From: Drosophila miranda
Lineage: Eukaryota; Arthropoda; Insecta; Diptera; Drosophilidae
Assembly: GCF_003369915.1 (NCBI RefSeq)
Contig: NC_046675.1
Coordinates: forward strand, 25,730,001 to 25,794,000
Reading direction: 5' to 3'
DNA length: 64,000 bases
Of this stretch, positions 9,701-24,700 are shown piece by piece. Under the pieces are notes generated by a model, which worked only from the letters and a program-made list of their open reading frames with translations, was not told the DNA's origin and ran no database searches. Positions within the stretch are counted from its first letter, which is position 1. The number at the start of each line of letters is the position of its first letter. Made by a program: the position numbers and the translations under genes.

Positions 9701-12700
9701 TACGCATACGCCGCGGTGTGCTGCGTTGTGCAAATGCAGTGCACGAGCCAAAATTTAATTGCAAATACAAATATTCATCGGAGGTGGCGTGATTTGTTGG
9801 CTAGCAAATTAGACTTGCACACAGGCCCCCCCCCAATACACCCGTACACTCCACAGACGCTGTAGAATTTCATTAGAAATTCGTTTGGTTTGAGGAAGCC
9901 ATATGCATAATACAAGCTATACAAATGACTGACTGATGATGACGTTTTCCTATATAGATTTCTTAATGAAGTGACAAGCGAAAAATAACGACTAGTACGA
10001 GTGGGTACGTTATCCCACGCTGGGATACCCGCAACTCTGATAGTATTTTTATGAGTAATTGGAACTACGAATGTGTCTCCCACAATTGGAGAACAAGTGA
10101 TGACTACAATACGATATACATTTCTGGTTCCAATAAGGCTCCAGAATAGTGGAACAGGTACATAATGTTTTTCTCGCCTTCATTGGACTTAAATTATAAT
10201 ACCTTCTAAAAGGCCTTGCAAGGGTATACTCGTCATCGATTATTGGCAACAATTACATACATACCCGCAACTGAGTCATCTGTGGATTCGCGTGACGCCT
10301 ACCAAACAACATCCACAAACATGTGTGAATATATCTGGTTGTTGTTGTTGTTTATTTCATTGCTAATGGTATGACGTTACCGATCAGGCCACTTTTTTCC
10401 AAATAAGAGACGACAAGCCAAACGTGTACCGAATCTATTCGACACTCTTACAACAACTTAAGAGCAACTTGTTTCAAAGCTACGCTCTCAAACAAACTTC
10501 CATGCAATTAACTCCCAAAGAGCCGCATCGAATTGGGTCTTGATAATAATTTGAGCGAACGACTAAGCGTGTTCCCCTTAAACGAGTCTCAACGAATTCT
10601 CGTATCCAAGCAAACACTCGGTTCAAAGCGCAATGTTCACATGATTATACAATTATTTGTTGATTTTTTTGTGTTCCTTATCGTAATTGCAAAAGGTATT
10701 TTATCTACAGAAACATTTTTATCGCACGAAATTATTATAATTTTGTTTTTGCTAGATAAAACTGCGGTATGATTACATACATAATATGGGTGTGAAAACC
10801 TTGACCAAAATGAGAAGAAAAATTCTATTAGATCTGCAAATTATTTTAAAAAAATGAAGGCAGCAACATGTTCTTAATTTCAATGTCACATTTTGATAAG
10901 CAAATCCACTCTTCCACATATTATGGCGAAATATTTATGACTAAGCCAAAATCTACATCAAAACTATGCATTAAACAAAGATTACGTAGCCTTGATAAGG
11001 TCTTCCAAATCGTAGCCCTCGTATTACTGATAATGTTTATTGGCTTTACAGGCAGCCAACTATCTGTATTATCTAAAGTGGCCCACGAGGCGCTAACCAA
11101 AAAGAAAAACAAAATCAGCTGAGCCTCGACTACTGTATACCATATACTCAGGCATTACGTTTTAATTGAAGAATCAGATAAGCAGAAACTACGCAGATTG
11201 ATAGGTTACGGAAGCTTTAGTCTACTGTTTTTCTATATTCATGGGTCTATGCAGTTTTAAATGTTGCGGCAACTTCAACCAAATAGATTGAGATAGTATT
11301 TCCATTGCACTTAAATTGCGATGGGTTGAATACAGGTCTCACTGGGATAGAGTTAGCGTTGGAGAGAAATAGAGCCCTCGCGTTGTGCTTAAGTCGTAGA
11401 GATTAAGTCGTAGTCATGAAAACTCACCCTTGACTGCTAAACAACTCTGGGAAAGTGTGTTTGGCTTCTATGACTTGGCTTTGACACTTTCGTGGGATGC
11501 CATAACAATTCAAATGTTGGAGTTCCTTTTGATAATCACCAATATAAGTTACATAATGATTGGTTGAGGTTTTTAACTGTACTTAAAGAAATATATGTAT
11601 ATATAAATATATTGAATTACTTTAGTTTACAAATGGAAAACAAATGGAAAATGGAAGCTTTCCAGAAGTACTCGTATCCTTGGCCAAGAACTTGAAGCTA
11701 TCGCAGAGCTATGGGGTATCGGGAGGCTCTTCAATTGATATCTAAAGTCTACAAATATTTTTTAGTCATGAGAAATACCACAATGATTAGATCCCTTTAG
11801 CGAATGCATCATGTTGTTATCAAAAATTATCGGCCTGATACGCCTGATAAGTGCAAAGTTCTCACAATATTGTTTGTTGTTTTCTTTTTCCCACATTATC
11901 TATACGAACTTTGCAATATTTTTTATTAATTTGCGTAATTTTCCATGGCTATTATGGTTAATAGATAACTACAAAAACACTTCATTGATTAATCATCAAA
12001 TATGGAGGAGATTGTAATCGAATCAAAGGAAAAGGTATCAACTATGGCAACCTTTCGGGCTTTTAATAAAGCATTTATATTGATTTGAACTCTGATTGAC
12101 TTTTGCGCTGATTTCTGTTTATTATTTCGCCCTCTTGGCGGCTAACCACCATCCCCAGTACCAGTACCAGTAGCATCCCCATCTCCATCCCCATCCACAT
12201 GCCCATTCTGTCGTTGAATTAATGGTGCGAAATTTTCATGTGAAATACTCTTGACCAGCTCCATTTTCTTCTCATAGGCCCATGGCCTCGGGCCCTGTGA
12301 TTGATTTCTGGGCGATGGCGGAATAAAGTAAAATAAAACTGTTCAATGAACTTCGCATTAAGCATTTAATTGGCCCGTTGCCTCCTGTTCTGCTCGAATT
12401 CGGTTCTGTTCTGGCCTGCATTTGTGATTCTGTCAATCAAATTGGCGGCTATTGCTGCTGTCGGAGGCCGTGGTGCCTGTGGTCTGTGCGAACCACACCA
12501 CAAATTATTGCTCGACTGATTTAATTTGTATTAAATGTCGGGCAGAGGGAAAAGCTGTATAAAAAAATAATACTTTGGAATGGAAATGATGAAGACGATA
12601 GGGAATACACCAATCAAAGCACAATGCAGTGTGTGTGCTGCATGCTCGTATGATATGGAACATCAAAGGAATGTTGTTACTATTGATGTGGTTTAAGATG

Positions 12701-15700
12701 ATGGTAAATGTTTTGGGAATATAAATATATTTAAATGAAATCATGTGAACCTTTTAAAGTAGCTAAAGAAACATTGAAAAGTATTCAATAAACTTTAAAC
12801 AGGTTTTGTATGACGAGTAATTAAGTAATGTATTCTAAAGGATTTTTGAAATAGACAGAGTGTAGCATTTCTACATAAAACCAGACATGAAAGCTCTCCG
12901 TTTACTGCAAAAATATATTTTAATGGGGATTGAGAAAATGTCTTTTAAAAATGCTGGCAACAGATAATATCTGAATATTAAAATTTTAATAAAAGCTTCC
13001 GAAAATTGTGCCTCTATGAAATGTACTTGGCTAACTTTAGACTAAATTATACTGCTTTTATTATTAGTATTTTTAAGAGCTAAACACTCCAAAACTTTTA
13101 AGAATAATTTTTTTAGTTACTTCCCGAAATGAACAGAACGAAAGGTGCTTAAATATGTATTGAATGTGATACAAATACCAAACCATTTTTTCAGGAAAAC
13201 ATTTAATTGGAATAATAAATCAAAGAAAATAATTTGGAAATATACCATTAACCAATTTTCAGAGTCAAAAAATATGTCTGCCAGAAAATGCAAATGAAAA
13301 TGTATGCATTGGTTTGCCGGAATATAGATTTGATGGGGAATTTAATTTTAATATTTATCTCAATTAAGCGACTAAACGACTCACTTCAAATGCAATTTAC
13401 ATTCACATTCGTTTACATAGAGATTTGTCGAGCACTGAAAGTGCAATATCTGATCTCTCTTAGATAAAGCCTACATTCTCATATGTGAATTCCCCTCCCA
13501 ATATATGTACATATCAGAAGGAGCAAACAAAGCTCTTTTTCATAAATGCAAAATGTTTGCGCACATTTTTAATAATTTACGGGGGAGACTAATAAAAAAT
13601 CTGCAGCTCAAAGAGGACAATGAAATAGAAGAGCGGAGGAGAAGCGCACAGGAGCACAGGAGGTTGAATATAGCATCTAGGTAAATAAACATGCACATGC
13701 ATGCATTAAGAGAATGCAAAGTGCAGAGTGGTGAGAGGAGAAAGAAATTTAAAAAATGTAATCGAAAACGAAGCGAAGCGAAATTTTGCCTTCGCATGCA
13801 CCGAATTTTCCATGAATGAAGAGAGCATCAAATGTGTGTTTGTCTGTCTGCAGAGGGCCAAGGCAATGCCTGACATGTCTCTGAATTGTACTCTGTGGTA
13901 ATCGTAGGTGGCAAGGGGCTGTAGTGTGTACGCCGTAAGGGGCTGTTTCGTGCTAAGCTTCGCTGGGAAAGAGAGAGTGTATACGCAGGGAAGTAATCTT
14001 GGTTTCTTTATTCGCAACAAGAATCTGCTTTTTGAAGTATTTGACTCTTGGTTTAAATAACTACAAATAAATCTATGATATATCGGTCCAGCAGACGCAT
14101 TCGGATTCGCAATCTTCTAAAGTGGGAATAGAGAAAAGAATTCGATTAAAGCATTTCTGGATGTTATTCCTAGAGTATTTTCGAATTCTTTATCCGTATC
14201 TTCTAGTCGGAATACCCTGGCGACGTTAGTATCGTATAATTAAATGCCTCTCGTATGCATGCGCGTCTCGTTTGGGGGTGAGCCTGAGCCCCCGTGCGGG
14301 ACATGCTCTGACGCTGCTGCGGCTGCCTAAGCAATTGTCAATTTGAGTTAAATGTGCGCAATTAAACGGTAAATGCTAAAATGTCACATGGATAGACCTT
14401 ATTCCCATACACCCGTACACTGCATACCACTGCTCTCCGACGGAGCTCAAACTTGGAACACTTTAGGCATAATCGCAGCACATTAACCGAAAGTCAGTTT
14501 GTTTTAGCATATTGTATGCTAATTGAGAGACAGACGGGGGGAAAGAGACATAGAAATAGGCAAACAGATTGAGAGGGAGAGAGAGAGAGGGAGAGGGACA
14601 GAGGAAGTGGGACAGTGGGTGAGTGAAATGTCAAGTGGCCCATAAAACGATTGATGAAGCAATCCAACACTTCTGGAAACCCCTTTGAATTCTATGGGAA
14701 TGACAATGGCAATGGAAAATGGGAAACTACTTCGCACATCAAATTCTCGCTTATTAATTTCCCCAAAAGTTTCTGCCTCTCGTATACCCCATTGCGGTCC
14801 ACCACAAAAGACACAGAAAGGCGGCCCAGGAGGCCGAGACATCCATACATATGTAATCCTCGCCCCTTCACTCGGTTTTCATTATTTACAAGTTTTTGTG
14901 TATTGTCAAGTTTTGGCTTTCATTAAAAAGGGTTTTAAACCTTGTCAACAGAACGCCTTCTCTTCCTCTCCCTCTCCCTCTCACTCTGTGTGTGTGTGTG
15001 GTGTGTGTATGTATGTTTGTGCTTAACGATCCAAAGTTTTCAACTTAAATTTTAGTTATGAATTTTATTAGGCTCCAACCAACGGCCTCTTGGCCTCTTT
15101 GGGCCGCCTTGGACCCATCTTGCATCCCCTGTGGGGTGTTTAATTATAGTCTGTGCGGCTAACCCAAAGATTTCAACTTAATTAATTAATATGCATTTGA
15201 TTTTGCAGCTCAAAGCATACCCAACTACTGCGAGGAGAAGCAATTCCAATGCGCCAGTGGAGCCTGTATAGCCATCAGATTCGTGTGCGACGGCGACTCC
15301 GACTGTCCGGACCACAGCGATGAGCGACTGGAGCAGTGCAAGTTCAGAGGTGAGTCGAAGCAACCCCTAAAAATTACAGCCATGAATTCTCTGAATCTCA
15401 GAGACTAACCTGTTTCTCAGAAATGGCTAACCAGAAATTAGTTATTTTTTGATAGATATATACTAGTAGATACTAGTATGCAAGTTCTCTCCCCAGCAAC
15501 TCGCATTCGTATCAATAAACAAACCGAAATTCAATAGAGCTTTGCCCTTTGCCTTTCACGGATTTCTCCCTCAGTCTCTGCTTTTGATTAGGCTTTCACT
15601 TCAACTGTTGTCTTATTCAAATATTCTCTCCAAGGGCTGCACACCAGACCTCACAGTTCAAAGAATTCAAAGGCAGGCTACGGCTACTCCCAAACAGCAA

Positions 15701-18700
15701 AAGCAGGAACAAAAAACGCCCAAATTGTATTTTCAGGCGTTTTCTGGGGTTTTTCTACTATGTATTTTCTGATGCTTTTTGAAAGAAAGTTTTTCCAACG
15801 CCATTTTTTCCGTAGCTGTTTCTGTTTTTCTGTGTGTGTGGGGGCCATGGCCAAGGTGATGGCCATGCCCGTGCCCCACACTCAATCCCACTGGTGGACC
15901 TTATAAAGTCAAGCGTTGGATGGGGATTTACGACTAAGGATGCAGCTGTTGCCTACATCCTACGTGAGGGCGCTCTCACTCTAATCTGTTGTCAGTCATT
16001 TGTAGTTTTTCAATTTAGAAATGTCACAGAACTAACCATTTACTTCAAGTCTCTCCCATTGCCATCCAATAATCTCTCTTTGGATGGTGGTGGTGCTGTT
16101 TGCTTTTGTATTGGTTTTGGTGTTTCTGCCATTTGTTTGGCTTCGTTGTTGAGTAAGTAACAACTGGCTGTTTATTTAGTGTCATGTAGGCAGTGCCCCA
16201 AAACCCCTGGACCCATTGGACTCCTGAACTCCTGGACGCTGGGTGTCTACGACCGCACTCTGGTGCTGTTACTGCTGCTGTGGAAATTTATTTTCATTTA
16301 ATTTTTAAGCTCATCTATCTGTTGTTGTATTCGTGTGTTAGCTAGTAGCTGTTAAGTGTGTGCGTTCTTTTTATTAGCCCATGTATTTAATTTAAGTTTG
16401 GTTCACGGACCAGTCGCTGTGTGTTCTCCGCTACCCAGTCTCTGGTTCGTTGATTTCCCAAATTTAACATTGCCTACTTTTGGGCTGGCGTATGAAAAAC
16501 ACTGCCAGTCGCAAATATTGGGCCACTCTGTGCACATGTGTGTGTGGTTTAATCTTTAAACATTTTCCCGCAGTTGAATCCATTTGACACCCAGCACTCA
16601 GCTGTACCTCAATTACATATACGAGCGTGTATAGTATATGTACATAAATGGCATTTGTCTGCAGTCGTAAGCGGACTTAAGCTTGCTAAATTACCAACAA
16701 ACAACCGAAGCTGAAGCTGAAGCTGGAGCTGGCGCTGGTGCTGAAGCTGAAGACTGAGTCTTATTTAGGGGCCAGTGCAGGCGCCAGTCAAGTGCAATCT
16801 GGCTAAAGCATTGCATCAGGCTAATTCGTACTAGCACACGCTCTTACACACACGCACACGTGCAAACCACAGGCTTGGCCAATAAACTTGTTCCATAATC
16901 ATAAAACACTCAAGGCATCCACTTAAGCGCTCAACGAAACAAAAGAGCTCAATGAAGTTGATTAATTGGGCGATTGTCGAAAGCTCTGCAAACAAACATA
17001 TCTCGTTTTTAAGATCAAGATTTCGCAAAACGAGATTGTTCGCGAATTACTTGGCTCAAAATAAGAGAAATATTAACAGATCATTGAAGCTAAAATTTGT
17101 GCGTATAGTATCTGAGTGTCTGCAGAGTTTCCTCATTGGGAAACGAGGAAAATGCTTTCAATGAACTGTTGTTAAACAGTAACCCAATAATTCTCCGAAT
17201 TAAAAAAAAAAAAATTTAATATAAATCACATTTTTCCATTGAAAAATAACTTTTACAAGTGTCACGAAATCGGATTCCCAAGAATTGCCTGACATCATTT
17301 TCGAAAACGGAATAAACCCCTGTACTTCTGCGGAAGTACTAGCTAGTAATTTAATCTTTTGCTTGGTTCAAACAGAAAATGCATTGAAAATTGCGCTAAG
17401 CAATTGCGACTCAGAAAGCGGGCAAAAAATAGCTACGGACTGTAGACTGTACGGAATTCTTGAGAATTGCGTCGCGCACAAAACAATTCGTACGTAAGGG
17501 AGAATCGGCTTAAACTTGACCCACAATCGGGGGGAGAGAAATAGCCGGAACGGATCTAATGGATGGGTCGTCGAGAGACGAGAGACTGGGTCAAGCAAAC
17601 CTTATCATCAGATTTCTGTTGTTAGTCCGATTCACGACATAAAAAGCAGACGTATGCGTCGCCACTTCTAGCACTTGAGATTAATTATTATTATAAAGAG
17701 CAAGCAGCCCATTAACACTAGACGCTTTGCTTAGTTGGGGATTTTGATTTGTTTTGACAAATCGAAATCTAATTGCGCACAAATTGTACCCGGAGATAAC
17801 ATGGCACATGGGGGTTTCCTCTGAGCATAGTCTCTCTAGTCCCTATCACTCACTCAGTGGCTCAGAGTAGCACTCACTCCGTTTCGAGTGCAAATAGGCT
17901 TTGAGTGTGGGCCAAAAGTTGAGTGAAACTCTTATCAAAATGCCGAGCGCAAGCTTCAAGCTCGGGGGATGCTGCTGCCCAAAGAGTGTTGTATGTGGAT
18001 GCGACTGCTTCTGTCGGTTCCATCTTGTCAGAATGCCACCAAAGGCACTTGGCCAGAATTCAGTTAGTTTCGAACTCTGTGCAGAAGAGGACGTGTGTGT
18101 GTGGTTCTGGCAGGACAACTGCGAGAAAAAAAGCGCGCAAGGCGCCAAAAATAAATAATTTTGAACCAAGCCAAATCGCATGAGAAACAGAAACATTCGC
18201 TCAAAAGTGACAAGTGTAAATTAAAAAAATATTCTAAAAATTAATTTAAAAATATTCGGATATATTTGCAAAATTATTCAACAAATAAATCAAATATATT
18301 TTCGAGCCAAACAGCTGTTGTTGGTCAGCAAAAATCAATGGCAAGGCCAATTTTGGCAGTCAAACGTTAGAAGACAAACTGAATCCAGTTTTTGTTGGCG
18401 TCGCACAGGCGGCAGCATCCAAGGAGCAGCAGCAGTAGCTTTCCCCCCCGCCCCGCCACGAAAGCGGAAGCTTTTCCTGTGTGTTTTGGCTTTTCCGTTT
18501 TTGGTTTTTTCACGCTTCTGCGCGTCGCTTTTGATTACAGTTTCCCAGTGTCCCGCTCTGTCTGCAATCAACTGCTCTTCTCTCTGTCTCTCTTAGCTGT
18601 GCTCTTTATGGCCTGCCTGGCATAATTTGGATTTGATTTTGTGTGGACTTTTGGCTTTTGTTTTGGATTGGATTACATGAACTTGACACCAAACACCAAA

Positions 18701-21700
18701 CACCAAACACCAGTCAGCAGTGGCAATAGTTTCTGCCACTTGAGGAGTCTTTTGAATTGCATTGCCACAGCAAATCCCGGTTAATGTTCACACCTATCCT
18801 GTGATGTCCTGCAGTGTCCCTCGAGTGTATAAATCCGCTATAATTGTTAATTACATTTATCAATTTTCATTTAAAATACCCATAAATCCCGTTGACATGT
18901 CAAAGTGAAAAATTACAATTAAATGTAAATACTCAACGGGGTTTTCGCCTGACCCTTTCTCTCGCAGCTTTAAAACACCATTTACCATTTTCCATATGAG
19001 GATTATGGAAAGTTTCTGATAAAGCAAGCCCATTAATAATTATCCATAAAAAAATACACAGGAAAAAAACGCGGCTTAATTAAAGCATAAAACATGAGGA
19101 ATGAAAATGTGCAAACAAAGAAATATCTCAATCACGCGCCGGAAATAAAGAGAGCATTAAATAAAATATAATTAAGTATTCAACCAGAAAGAAAAAGGAA
19201 ATAAAGATACTGAAAATGCTAAAAATATTATAAATTATCTGCAACAATATTTCAAAAAGTCAAATTTTTAAAAGAGATGATGAAAACAAAAAGCAAAATT
19301 AATAAATTATAAAAAGGAAATATATATATATATATAAAATAATTGAAATAAATCCTTTTAAATAATTAATTTAAAAAAAAAAACCTTCAATGAGTTTAAT
19401 TAAAAAAAAAATATAATATATATTCTATTTGTTTGCATACAAAGCTCATCTGAATTTAAATAAATACAAAAAAAAACACAAATAAGAACTGCACATAAAT
19501 TCAATGTAAACATCACCGACTATAGTGCACATAAATATTCAAACGTAACCCATTTAAATGGAAACTAAATTTTCACGCACATAAATTTTGATTTTGTTTA
19601 TGATCGGAAAACTGTTGCCTACTTTTGAGCTGCTACTGCTGCTGCTGCTCCTGCAGAGGATTCCCCATGATTATGATTATAAAGATGATGATGATGAGGT
19701 CCTCTTGCAGCTGTTATATTTGCTGGCCAACCACTTGATAGCATTTAAAATAATTATAATTACGATTACTCTCCGAACAGAGACAAAAGTGGCAACGTTC
19801 GCGCGAGAACAAACCGGAATAAACGGCGATTTAATTTAATAATTCAGCCGTGCACTTAGGCTAGAGCGTTATCCTATTACCATACAGCAGGGGATCCCCA
19901 GCAAAAAACGCCGCGAAAGAACCAACATGGGACCAATACGCAGCAGCTTCCTGGGCTGCTCCTTCCTGCTGCTCATCACCGGATTATTACCGCGAGCCCA
20001 CCTCCAACCGACGACATCCACTGTCACCGCATCGGGTATGACTATGGGGTGCGGGGTATGGGAATGGCACTGGGGATGGGGATGGGGATTCCCCAGAAAT
20101 CTTAGCATTCATAATCTGATTAGTAAGAGTATCATTCTGAAAAATCTGGAAAAGCTGCTTACCCAAAGCTTTTCTCTGTTTATATCATTATGAGATTTAA
20201 TCGCTCAAGCAGATACATATATGTATTCCAATGCCTTGGAATGGGAATCATTTCATTACGGCATTCAGAACTGCATTCTATTCTTAGATGCTTCCAAAAG
20301 TATGAGGAATCTCTTTTTTGTTTCTTCTTTTTTCCTTTCCAAATTCCCTAGAAGGACGTTTTTCATTCTCTAAGAAAAGAAAAAGAGTTAGGTTTTTCTT
20401 CTGCAAAATGCAAATCAGTTCACACAGAACATCTTGCAATGCTATCTATGTATTTTTTTTTGGCAGAATTTAGGTTTAAAAATTCTTTCCTTAAACATAA
20501 AATATTCATTCGAATAACCAACTTTATTTCAATATATTCCATCTACGTACACATTTTGAATGGAATGGCTAGACGCTCACATTGTTTATCTTCATTAAGA
20601 ATGTTTAGGCTTTATATTTAAACATTGCCTCTATGGAACATTAGGGCTTTGCCCCACTGACTCACAGAATTGTACAATCGGGATTGACTTGACATTGAGT
20701 TTGGGTTGACGTCTCAAACACCAAATGTTTATCTGGCTTCTGTATGAAGCGAGCACTAGTGCGAGTACAAGGGGAGAGAGGCTCATTTCCTGAGGAACTC
20801 TGAAGATAAGACGAAATTCCGAGACCATTAACCGCTTCAAGTGTATTTCAATTTACTGTTATTGTCTGCTCCCTATGTGTGGGAGACTAAATATATATGG
20901 GAGACTAAATATATATGTATAACGATATGGATATGGGTGGAAACTCAATTCAAGTCTTTGACAAAAAAGCAAAATAATGTCCCATCGATGGCCAAGAGAG
21001 CGAAAAAGTCAGTAAATAAATAAATAACTTATAGGCAACTAAACGAAGGAGAGCCATTAACAACAGACCAGGGCTAAGAGCAGTAGATACAGACAATACA
21101 GAAAGGCAGGGGCAGATCAGCCATAGAGCCACGTTAAGTGTCCTCCATCCGCGCCGCGATGCGCATACGCCGCGTAAACAACCAAGAGACAAAAGACAGC
21201 GGCGCGGCGACAGGAACAGGAATCGGGACAGTAACAGGGACAGCGCCAGAGACGCTGTCAGACTTTTAAGCAGCTTTTGCCCCATGTGTGGATACACATT
21301 TCTACATATAAATCGTACTTATATACGTTCATACGACATATACATATATTGGCTTTATGGTGTATGCTAGTGTTCGATATCGAACGCATAAATATTCATG
21401 CAGCACATTCGTGGGGAGCGAGCAGCAGACAGCTGATAAGCCTGCCGCACAGAATGTGTGCAAAATCTAAAAAAGAAAACGAAAGAAGAGCTCAGCTCAG
21501 AGTTCTATATACTTACTCGTAGTTACAGCAACACATATATTTTTGGGGCTCGTGTGAGCCACGTCGACTGGCAGACCTTAGATAACTTCAGTCACACAAC
21601 CATGCCACTGCCACTGCCACTATCCTTGTCCTTGTCCTTCTCTGTAAGCCATAAATTATGTATCCCTCACATTTTTAAGCGCAGCAATCCATCGAAGTTG

Positions 21701-24700
21701 CTCCTAGTCGTGTTTCGCTGGAATGGGCATTACTTTTCGAATATTTCATGGCTCCACTTTCCCCCCCAAAATACACGTAAGATTGTTTAACATATAAATT
21801 GGCAACCATCTGAAATGCAATTCAAATGGTAGACTTTCGCGGCCATTTGCTGCACTCTCCAGCAAACGACAGCAACAATTGCTGCTGTACCAAACGCAAA
21901 AAAGAAAGGGAACATAAAAGTTCGTCCCTCATTAGAGGGACCCTCAATCGCTGCTCCACTTCAGCCGCCGCCGGACTGCTCTTTAAATGATTTATGATGC
22001 AGAGACCCAGACTCCACGTACCCCCCAGACCCTCAGGAAAAGAACCCTCGACTGATTCTATATTGAAATACTCCCTCAAGGAGGCACTGGGACACAACAA
22101 CAACAACTTGGTGGAGACGGTACGGCTTCAATAAAGTGGAAAAAGGTGCCATAAACAACAAGCGGCGAGCCTTTTTTTACGAGTATGATACTCGTGCAAC
22201 CCGCTGTGTGCGGAAGACGATACTTCTCTAAACAAGAAACACAAAAAAAAAACAAGTACAGAATAAATAAAAGAGGGCAAACAATTGTAAACAATGAAAA
22301 AAGGAAAATCCCCTTAACCGTGGCACAAATTTTTCATTTATTTATTGAGACGAGACACAGGAAAAAGCAGGACAGGATGAGGGTCTGAGATGAGGGTCCG
22401 AATGAGGAAGAACAATGGGGGGTGTCTGCCGTGCCATTTCCTTCCGCCCGTTTAAGTGAATCGGACAATTCAATTTATGATCAAAAAGACAGACAAGCTT
22501 CATTAGGAGAGGTCCGTCCTCCCGAGCAACCCACCGAAATTAAAGTCAGAAATCAATGAAACCCAATATTTCATGACATTTCTTTTTATTTTCGTCTTGA
22601 TATTGCTTTCTCTTAGCTGGAGGATATTTGAAATATTCCATTTACAAAATATTAACAACTTTATTACGAGAGAATTAAGCTTCGAGGGTTCTTCGGTTAT
22701 TTCACTGAGGTACGATATCTTATCGGTTTCATCATGAGGTTTCACGAACTCCACAAACTATGATACGTATACAAATGTTAACATTAATTGAACAAAATGT
22801 GTATTTCCACCAAAAGGAAGGCCTAGAGGGGTCGGGCGCCATAGAAGATTGGAAAATGGCAAATATCACAAAAGTTTTAATGCGCCAAATCGATGAATGA
22901 CCGCAGAAAACTTTCCCGTACCCATTCTTCCCCTTGGACACTTCTGGAAGGAAGACAAGACAACTTTTTCTAGCACTAAGCTTTTGGCCTGTAAATGAGC
23001 TCAGGGACGAGCTCCCAACCCGACCTCCCCGGGGATTCGGTGGGGTTGCGGGGTTCGATAGTACAGCGGGGAATTGCATTGTTCCCCGAAAACTTTCTTG
23101 AGGTTCTGCCGGAAAGTTTACCCTGTATTTGCTCAAGTCCCTTCGTGTTCGGGAAGGCGACAGGGGGGTAGATGACTTTGTCACTTTTGCTGTCGGCAGC
23201 GTTGGGGGCAGGAGTCGAATCATTTAGTGATAACCCTCAAATCAAGGCAATGCACTGCACACGTAAACTCGTACACACACATCCGATCCACCTTTGCCAC
23301 CTGCATGGGTACGGGGTACCTGTTCATTATCGCCGGCAAAAGGTGTCCGGAGACTACTGTTCTGATCCCCCTGGCGACAAAGCACTTTAAATGAATTGCA
23401 TAATCGCAAGCGTCTGTCTGCCCCAAGTCCGTGCCACTCCATTCTCTAGAGCTCATGCTCCTCCTCCTGCTGCTGCCATTTTCCACCTCGAATGTTGTCG
23501 CGACGCGGCAGACTGTAAATAATGAAGTTTGCATCTCTGCCTCCTGCTTCTGGGTGGCACGAGGCAAAGCAGCTGCAAAAAGAGCTTTTAGGCACAAAAA
23601 ATATATATTTTTACATATTTATATATATTTGGGTATATGAAAATTGTTGCACAAATACGAGTACTCGTCTCATGAGCGAAATTTATGAGCTTCATAAAGA
23701 AAAGTAATAGAAACGCAGAACAGATTGCCACTGAAGTCGGTTTGTTTATGCATTATGTAAGCCGGGCGCAAAGTGTCCTCATTTTTGTTGGTGTCAGACC
23801 ATTAAGTCATAAATAAATAATTCCCTGTTCTTGTATATGAAACGGAAGCTGACATTGAACTTCTGCTGATATGAACACGAATAATACATACATATATTTC
23901 TGGGGAATTTCAGAGAAGATTATACGACGAGTTTGCTGTAAAACAACGACGTCTCTCAGATGTAATCAAAGTTAGCCGCAAGTTAGCAGCAAATGTGCTT
24001 ATAAATATTTTTTTAATTTCCTTTTGGCTGCTGTTGATTGTTACCCATTAAAGCAAGAGAATAGCACACCAAACCAGAATCAGCGCTTCTGATACCCGAT
24101 ACTGGTGGACAGCAGGAGTGTATTTTATTGCTTAAGATGGGTGACGGAAGCGTATACTTCTCCATCGACCTCTTGAGGTTTTACAATTTAATATGCAACA
24201 TGTGGCACATAGAGTTGTAAAATTAATGGAACTCAGATTGGATATAAATTAAGAATATAATATATGAATCCACTCATCAAATCAAAGTTTCCAAGTTTAA
24301 GGCTACACGCGATATAAACCCCTAGTTCTAATGAACGCCTTCAATTACCACATTTTATATGACCACGTCTGGGATATCAATGGAAATAAAATGTATCTTA
24401 AATCTACATCTATGTAAATCTATATATCAATATCTTTCTTCCAGTGTGACTTAGGAGTTAGCTGTCTCTGTCTGCTTTTCTAGGCCTCTTCTATAGATCT
24501 ATCGTATTCCCATATGGGATTGGGAACACTTAATATTGGTGTACTTTCTCTTTTGAAAATCAAAAATAAATAGCGGGTATCCCATGGTCGCAATATAAAC
24601 TATAGTTTTTGTTCGTATTTTATACCTTTTTTGTGCTAAATGCTGGCTGTCTAGGTAAATAGTACACTGTGGAACGTTTTCCCCCATCTCGGTATTTTCC

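Larger units (their letters stand above)
6798..15208 (+). other. Large LpR1 intron after the distal exon
   Basis: 8.4 kb of mostly A/T-rich non-coding DNA. It holds GA repeats (7726-7747, 9553-9581, 14571-14604), a GTGTTCR heptamer array (9418-9452), a GT run (14987-15009) and a possible decayed mobile-element piece around 9990-10272. Several open frames of 60-210 codons exist, but none has a recognised family or matching splice context. Confidence 0.6.
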
